This document shows positions 22,985-26,229 of a stretch of DNA of 26,229 bases, piece by piece (positions within the stretch are counted from its first letter, which is position 1; each line of letters opens with the position of its first letter). The translations under genes and the position numbers were made by a program. The notes under the pieces were generated by a model. It made no database searches, was not told where the DNA came from, and was given only the letters and a program-made list of their open reading frames with translations. The DNA is taken from NCBI GenBank assembly GCA_035947875.1, contig DASZJQ010000045.1, positions 1 to 26,229 of the forward strand, in the 5' to 3' direction. The stretch comes from Bog-473 sp035947875. GTDB lineage: Bacteria; Actinomycetota; Acidimicrobiia; Acidimicrobiales; RAAP-2.

Positions 22985-23573
22985 CGGCGAGGGAACGAGC
23001 CTGGGGATACACCGTTTCCCCCCGAGCCAGCATGGCCACGAACTGCTCGATTCGTCTCGCTCGAGTCTCCGCTTTCTTGGCGTTCCCGATTCGGTAGAGC
23101 ACGGCGTACCGATTTTGGCTGGTGAGGATCTCGAACATCGCCAGTGCGCGTGGTTGGGCGGCCAGGGCGATCGCCAGATCGTCGGGGACATCGATGCTTG
23201 ATTGGCTGGCGTAGGCGGCGTCCCAGCGGCCGTCGCCCTTGGCCCTGGCCATCTCGGCCTCTCCGGCTGGTTGCATCCGACCGGCGGCGGTCAACCTCTC
23301 TGCGATGACGGTGTTCCTCTGGGACCAGGGACTCCGAGCTTTCCGCGGGGTGAACCGCCGCCGGAACGTCGTCGAGTCCCGACGTCCGATCTGACCGTCG
23401 ATCCATCCAAAACAGATCGCCTCGTCGAGTGCCTGGTCGTACGAGAGCGCCGTCGGATCCACCGTGCCCTTCTTGGCCAGGACGAGCCAGACTCCAGGCG
23501 ATTGCCCGTGGTGTCGGCGCAACCAGTGCTGCCACGCCGCCGCGTCAGCCACCACGAGTTCGGGTACCTCCAT
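22980..23573 (-). CDS. YdeI/OmpD-associated-family protein
   Basis: A 197-residue protein of the YdeI (OmdA) family. It starts MEVPELVVADAAAWQHWLRRHH and has the diagnostic block YDQALDEAICFGWIDGQIGRRD, then RRFTPRKARSPWSQRN and AERLTAAGRMQPAGEAEM. The C-terminal half (YRIGNAKKAETRARRIEQFVAML) is the usual second helical part. Some relatives are annotated as bacteriocin-protection proteins; the biochemical role is unknown. A longer upstream frame adds 36 residues without similarity, so ATG 23573 is chosen. Monocistronic, with its stop codon inside a terminator hairpin. Confidence 0.88.
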   Translation of the reverse strand: MEVPELVVADAAAWQHWLRRHHGQSPGVWLVLAKKGTVDPTALSYDQALDEAICFGWIDGQIGRRDSTTFRRRFTPRKARSPWSQRNTVIAERLTAAGRMQPAGEAEMARAKGDGRWDAAYASQSSIDVPDDLAIALAAQPRALAMFEILTSQNRYAVLYRIGNAKKAETRARRIEQFVAMLARGETVYPQARSLAD

Positions 23574-23695
23574 GCGTTCCACGGTACCGGTCGACCCGGG
23601 ACAGGAACGGCCCCATCGATCCTCGCCCATTCGGCCACGCTGGGGGTCGAACTCCTCCACGGTGTCCACGCGGAGCCGCATGGCAGGATGACGGC

Positions 23696-24859
23696 GTGGA
23701 GACCGCCCTTCGTCTCGCCGCGCTCGTCCTGGGCATCCTCGTCATTGTCGGCACCGCATTGAGTGTCTTCACCGCGCTGGTGGTGCCTCGGGCGACGTCG
23801 TCTCGGCTCATGCGCGCCATCGGTCGCGTCCTCAATGGTTCGGCGCGGCGCCTGGTGCCTCGGCTTCCCACCTATGAGCTGCGTGATCGGCTCATGTCGT
23901 TCACAGGGCCGGCTGCCATGGTCCTCCTCTTCATGTCATGGCTGCTCCTCCTCGTGCTGGGCTTCGGTCTCTTGGTCTGGTGGGCCAGTGGCCTCGACTT
24001 CGGCTCGGCCTTGGCCATTGCCGGTTCGTCGGTTTTCACCCTCGGCATCGCCACGGCATCGCACCCCGGGGCCAAGACGATCGAGATCACGGCGGCAGGG
24101 GTCGGTCTCCTGGTGGTGGCGCTCGAAATCGCCTATTTACCCGCGCTCTACAACGCCTTTGCCACGCGAGAGACTGAAGTGACGCTGCTGGCCACCCGAT
24201 CGGGTACCCCGGCGTGGGGCCCGGAAATCCTGGCCCGTCACCACATGTTGGGCAACATCGACGAACTCCCACCCCTCTACGCGGACTGGGAACGCTGGGC
24301 CGCCGCCGTGTCGGAGAGCCACGCCAACTACCCGGCTCTCATCTGGTTCCGATCGCCTGTGTCCTCACGGAGCTGGCTCTTGAGCCTCGTCGCCATGATG
24401 GACTCGGCCGCGCTCTACCACGCCGTCAACCCGGACGAGGCGCCCCGACAGGGGCGTCTCTGCCTGTCCATGGGAACAGGGTGCCTCCGTTCCATGGCCC
24501 GGGCGCTTCAAATCCCACATGACGTTGACCCGCTGCCCACCGCGGGCATCAGATTGACCCGAGAGGAGTTCGCTCAGGGTTTCCGGCGTCTCGAGGAGGT
24601 CGAATTTCCGATGGAGCGCGATCTCGAGGACTCGTGGCGCCACTTCCAAGGGTGGCGAATCAACTATGAGTCCATCGTCGACAGCCTCACCCGGTTGACC
24701 CTGCCGCCACCGGCGCCGTGGCTGCTGGCCCAGCCGATGATGGGGGCGGCCGAACGGTCCACGGTGCTCAACCGGACCCCCGATCACCCCGAAGGGACTC
24801 AGTTCTTCGTGTCGAGCAAGACCTTCAAGACACCGTCGCGTCGGGAGTCGAAGAGCTGA
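23696..24859 (+). CDS. K+-channel-like membrane protein with large C-terminal domain
   Basis: A 387-residue membrane protein. TM1 is about 5-29 (RLAALVLGILVIVGTALSVF), TM2 about 72-97, a pore-like re-entrant segment about 101-116 (DFGSALAIAGSSVFTL) and TM3 about 130-152. The segment SSVFTLGIAT stands where two-TM potassium channels have their TVGYG filter, but G-Y-G is absent. From 155 a soluble domain of about 230 residues follows, beginning TRETEVTLLATRSGTPAWGPEIL. I recall similar uncharacterised actinobacterial channel-like proteins. GTG start at 23696 lies 6 nt after CAGGAT, a weak leaderless -10. Its last 61 nt overlap the alcohol dehydrogenase gene. Confidence 0.72.
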   Translation: METALRLAALVLGILVIVGTALSVFTALVVPRATSSRLMRAIGRVLNGSARRLVPRLPTYELRDRLMSFTGPAAMVLLFMSWLLLLVLGFGLLVWWASGLDFGSALAIAGSSVFTLGIATASHPGAKTIEITAAGVGLLVVALEIAYLPALYNAFATRETEVTLLATRSGTPAWGPEILARHHMLGNIDELPPLYADWERWAAAVSESHANYPALIWFRSPVSSRSWLLSLVAMMDSAALYHAVNPDEAPRQGRLCLSMGTGCLRSMARALQIPHDVDPLPTAGIRLTREEFAQGFRRLEEVEFPMERDLEDSWRHFQGWRINYESIVDSLTRLTLPPPAPWLLAQPMMGAAERSTVLNRTPDHPEGTQFFVSSKTFKTPSRRESKS

Positions 24860-25842
24860 TACGCCTCGGCCGCCTGGCTGAGGCCCATGTGATGGGTGAA
24901 CGTCTCGGCCAGCGAGAATCTCCCGGCTTGCACCAGGGGCACCAATGCCGACCACGTGCTGGGCACGGGTGCGAAGATCGTCCGTAGGGTCAGGCTTTTG
25001 AGGAACACCAGCCCCATGGGGAAGGCGAGATCCATGGTCAGGTTGACGCCGACCACCGAGACGGTGCCACCGGTGGCTGCGCAGGAGATGGCATCGACCA
25101 CCGTGGCATCGGCGCCGATGGCCTCGATGACCGATTCCGCGCCCCGTCCGCCGGTGGCCGCCAGCACCTGTTGTGATCCGGGCGCCACCCGGGCGTCGAT
25201 GGGTTCGGCCCCCATCCGCTCGGCCCGGGCCAGGCGCTCGGGAACCATGTCGATGGCCAGGATGCGGGCCGGGCCGAACAGTCGTGCGCACTGGAGGGCC
25301 ATGATGCCGACCGGACCGAGCCCGACCACCACCACGGTGGACCCGGGTCGGATGTCGGCTCGCGCCGCGCCCAGATAGCCGGTGGGCAGGATGTCGGTCA
25401 GGAGGACCGCTTCTTCGTCGCCCACGCCTTCGGGAATGCGCAAGGCAAAGGTGTCGGCGAATGGAACGGCCATCGCCTCGGCCTGCCCACCGGGAAGATC
25501 GGGGACGGTTCCGAACGCCGCTGCCTTGCCGGCCAGGCACACGTTGGGCAATCCGGCCAGGCAGGGCCCGCAGACTCCGCACCCGATCACGCCCGACACC
25601 AGCACACGGTCACCCACCGAGTGCGTGCGCACCGCTGGACCTGCTTCGTCCACCGTGCCGATCGCTTCGTGTCCGAGATGAATCCCGCTCCCCGTGGGCG
25701 CGTCGTGGAAGAGATGCAGGTCTGAGCCACAGATCGCGGTGCGCTCGACGGTGACGATGATGCCGCTCGGACCGGGCAGCTCGGGGTCGGGCACCTGCTC
25801 CACCCGGACATCCCTCGGACCCTGCAGGATGGTGGCTCGCAC
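24799..25842 (-). CDS. Zinc-dependent alcohol dehydrogenase (MDR)
   Basis: A 347-residue medium-chain dehydrogenase. Catalytic zinc ligands are C38 (AICGSD) and H58-E59 (LGHEA). Structural zinc cysteines are C88, C91, C94 and C102. The NAD(P) loop is VVVVGLGPVGIMALQCARLFG, with acidic D after it (ILAIDMVPERL), favouring NAD+. It probably oxidises a small alcohol or polyol to the carbonyl; substrate unknown. GTG start at 25842 lies 6 nt after TAGCGT, so it is leaderless. The C-terminus GVLKVLLDTKN is complete, so the 61-nt overlap with the channel gene is real on this side. Divergent from clpS. Confidence 0.92.
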   Translation of the reverse strand: MRATILQGPRDVRVEQVPDPELPGPSGIIVTVERTAICGSDLHLFHDAPTGSGIHLGHEAIGTVDEAGPAVRTHSVGDRVLVSGVIGCGVCGPCLAGLPNVCLAGKAAAFGTVPDLPGGQAEAMAVPFADTFALRIPEGVGDEEAVLLTDILPTGYLGAARADIRPGSTVVVVGLGPVGIMALQCARLFGPARILAIDMVPERLARAERMGAEPIDARVAPGSQQVLAATGGRGAESVIEAIGADATVVDAISCAATGGTVSVVGVNLTMDLAFPMGLVFLKSLTLRTIFAPVPSTWSALVPLVQAGRFSLAETFTHHMGLSQAAEAYQLFDSRRDGVLKVLLDTKN

Positions 25843-25848
25843 GACCGC

Positions 25849-25854
25849 ACGCTA
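25849..25854 (-). promoter_or_regulatory. Leaderless -10 element for the alcohol dehydrogenase
   Basis: TAGCGT on the minus strand with 6 nt (GCGGTC) before the GTG. It is the same hexamer as at the acyl-CoA dehydrogenase promoter. Confidence 0.6.
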
Positions 25855-25867
25855 CCGGGCGGAGGAC

Positions 25868-25873
25868 TACGAT
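25868..25873 (+). promoter_or_regulatory. Candidate -10 element for clpS
   Basis: TACGAT, 32 nt before the clpS ATG, predicts a 5' leader of about 25 nt. No obvious Shine-Dalgarno is seen in that leader, so the call is weak. Confidence 0.3.
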
Positions 25874-25905
25874 GACGGGGGCCAATTTCGCGGCTGCCAT
25901 CTCCT

Positions 25906-26217
25906 ATGACCCTGGTTCTCGAACTTCCCTCCACCATCGACCCGTCGGTCATCGACGACGTCGACGTCGATACCTTCTTCGTGACCGAGGATCTGTGGGC
26001 CGTCATCGTGTGGAACGACGACGTCACGACGTTCCAAACGGTGATCCAGGCCTTCGTGGAGATCTTCCACCACTCGGTGGAGCGGGCGGATCAGCTGGCC
26101 TGGAAGATCCACCGGACCGGCAAGGCGGTGGCGGCCATTCGACCCAAGGACGAGGCCGAGGCGGCGGTGAGGGATCTCCACCGCCGCAAGATCTCAGCCT
26201 CGCTCGATCGGGCCTGA
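25906..26217 (+). CDS. clpS: ATP-dependent Clp protease adaptor ClpS
   Basis: A 103-residue adaptor that delivers N-degron substrates to the ClpA/ClpC-ClpP protease. The core is WAVIVWNDDVTTFQTVIQAF (31-50), with N37-D38-D39 the conserved NDD of the N-degron pocket. It continues FHHSVERADQLAWKIHRTGKAVA, where H69 corresponds to the conserved pocket His (in VHYKG of E. coli). Residues 1-30 are an acidic, probably flexible extension, as in other ClpS that contact the Clp N-domain. The protein is complete and ends 12 nt before the window edge. Divergent from the alcohol dehydrogenase. Confidence 0.93.
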   Translation: MTLVLELPSTIDPSVIDDVDVDTFFVTEDLWAVIVWNDDVTTFQTVIQAFVEIFHHSVERADQLAWKIHRTGKAVAAIRPKDEAEAAVRDLHRRKISASLDRA

Positions 26218-26229
26218 GTACCCCGGGCT

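Noticed and set aside
20762..23191. Open frame of 809 codons on the minus strand
   Set aside because: It is antisense to the AtuA and MFS genes, whose plus-strand products show clear family motifs. The translation is His/Gln/Gly/Arg-rich and low in structure, typical of shadows in high-GC DNA.

Overview
The window is high-GC actinobacterial DNA. It encodes a mycothiol S-conjugate amidase, two F420-type LLM oxidoreductases, a DUF664/DinB protein, ClpS and a PspA/HtpX/PspAB stress module. Many genes start with GTG, and several start 6-8 nt downstream of a TANNNT -10 element, which points to leaderless mRNAs. Gene style suggests an uncultured Acidimicrobiia-like lineage, but that is an inference from family resemblance only. 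Gene density is very high; no rRNA, tRNA, CRISPR array, insertion sequence or phage gene was seen, and no gene-free stretch exceeds 300 nt.

Layout. 1-1898 (minus): pspA-htpX-pspAB envelope stress operon, with pspAB cut by the window edge. 1976-2839 (plus): mca, leaderless. 2858-2963: two tandem repeat blocks between convergent genes. 2964-5922 (minus): purK-purE-ChbG-like deacetylase-small acidic-tailed protein, tightly coupled. 6014-6937 (plus): LLM oxidoreductase. 6941-8906 (minus): Fe-S PD-(D/E)XK nuclease, PAP2 phosphatase, DsbA-like protein. 9135-10806 (plus): small conserved protein, GNAT acetyltransferase, double-hotdog thioesterase. 10815-11333 (minus): DinB-family protein. 11470-11724 (minus): remnant of a quinone oxidoreductase with a large in-frame deletion and two nonsense codons. 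11808-12629 (plus): SDR.

12601-22927 is the metabolic core. A divergent pair of apparently leaderless promoters, 67 nt between start codons, drives an isovaleryl/citronellyl-type acyl-CoA dehydrogenase (then an LLM protein) leftward. Rightward it drives a LiuC/AtuE-like hydratase, carboxyltransferase beta, biotin carboxylase alpha, an AtuA-family protein and an MFS transporter. The first four rightward genes overlap by 4, 1 and 4 nt. The enzyme order (dehydrogenation, biotin-dependent gamma-carboxylation, hydration) matches leucine/isovalerate (liu) and acyclic terpene (atu) catabolism of beta-methyl-branched acyl-CoAs. The carboxyltransferase differs from true methylcrotonyl-CoA carboxylases in a substrate-site segment, so the substrate is open. 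This cluster is the best candidate for an undescribed system.

22980-26217: YdeI-family protein (minus), a K+-channel-like membrane protein (plus), a zinc alcohol dehydrogenase (minus) whose 3' end overlaps the channel gene by 61 nt, and clpS (plus).
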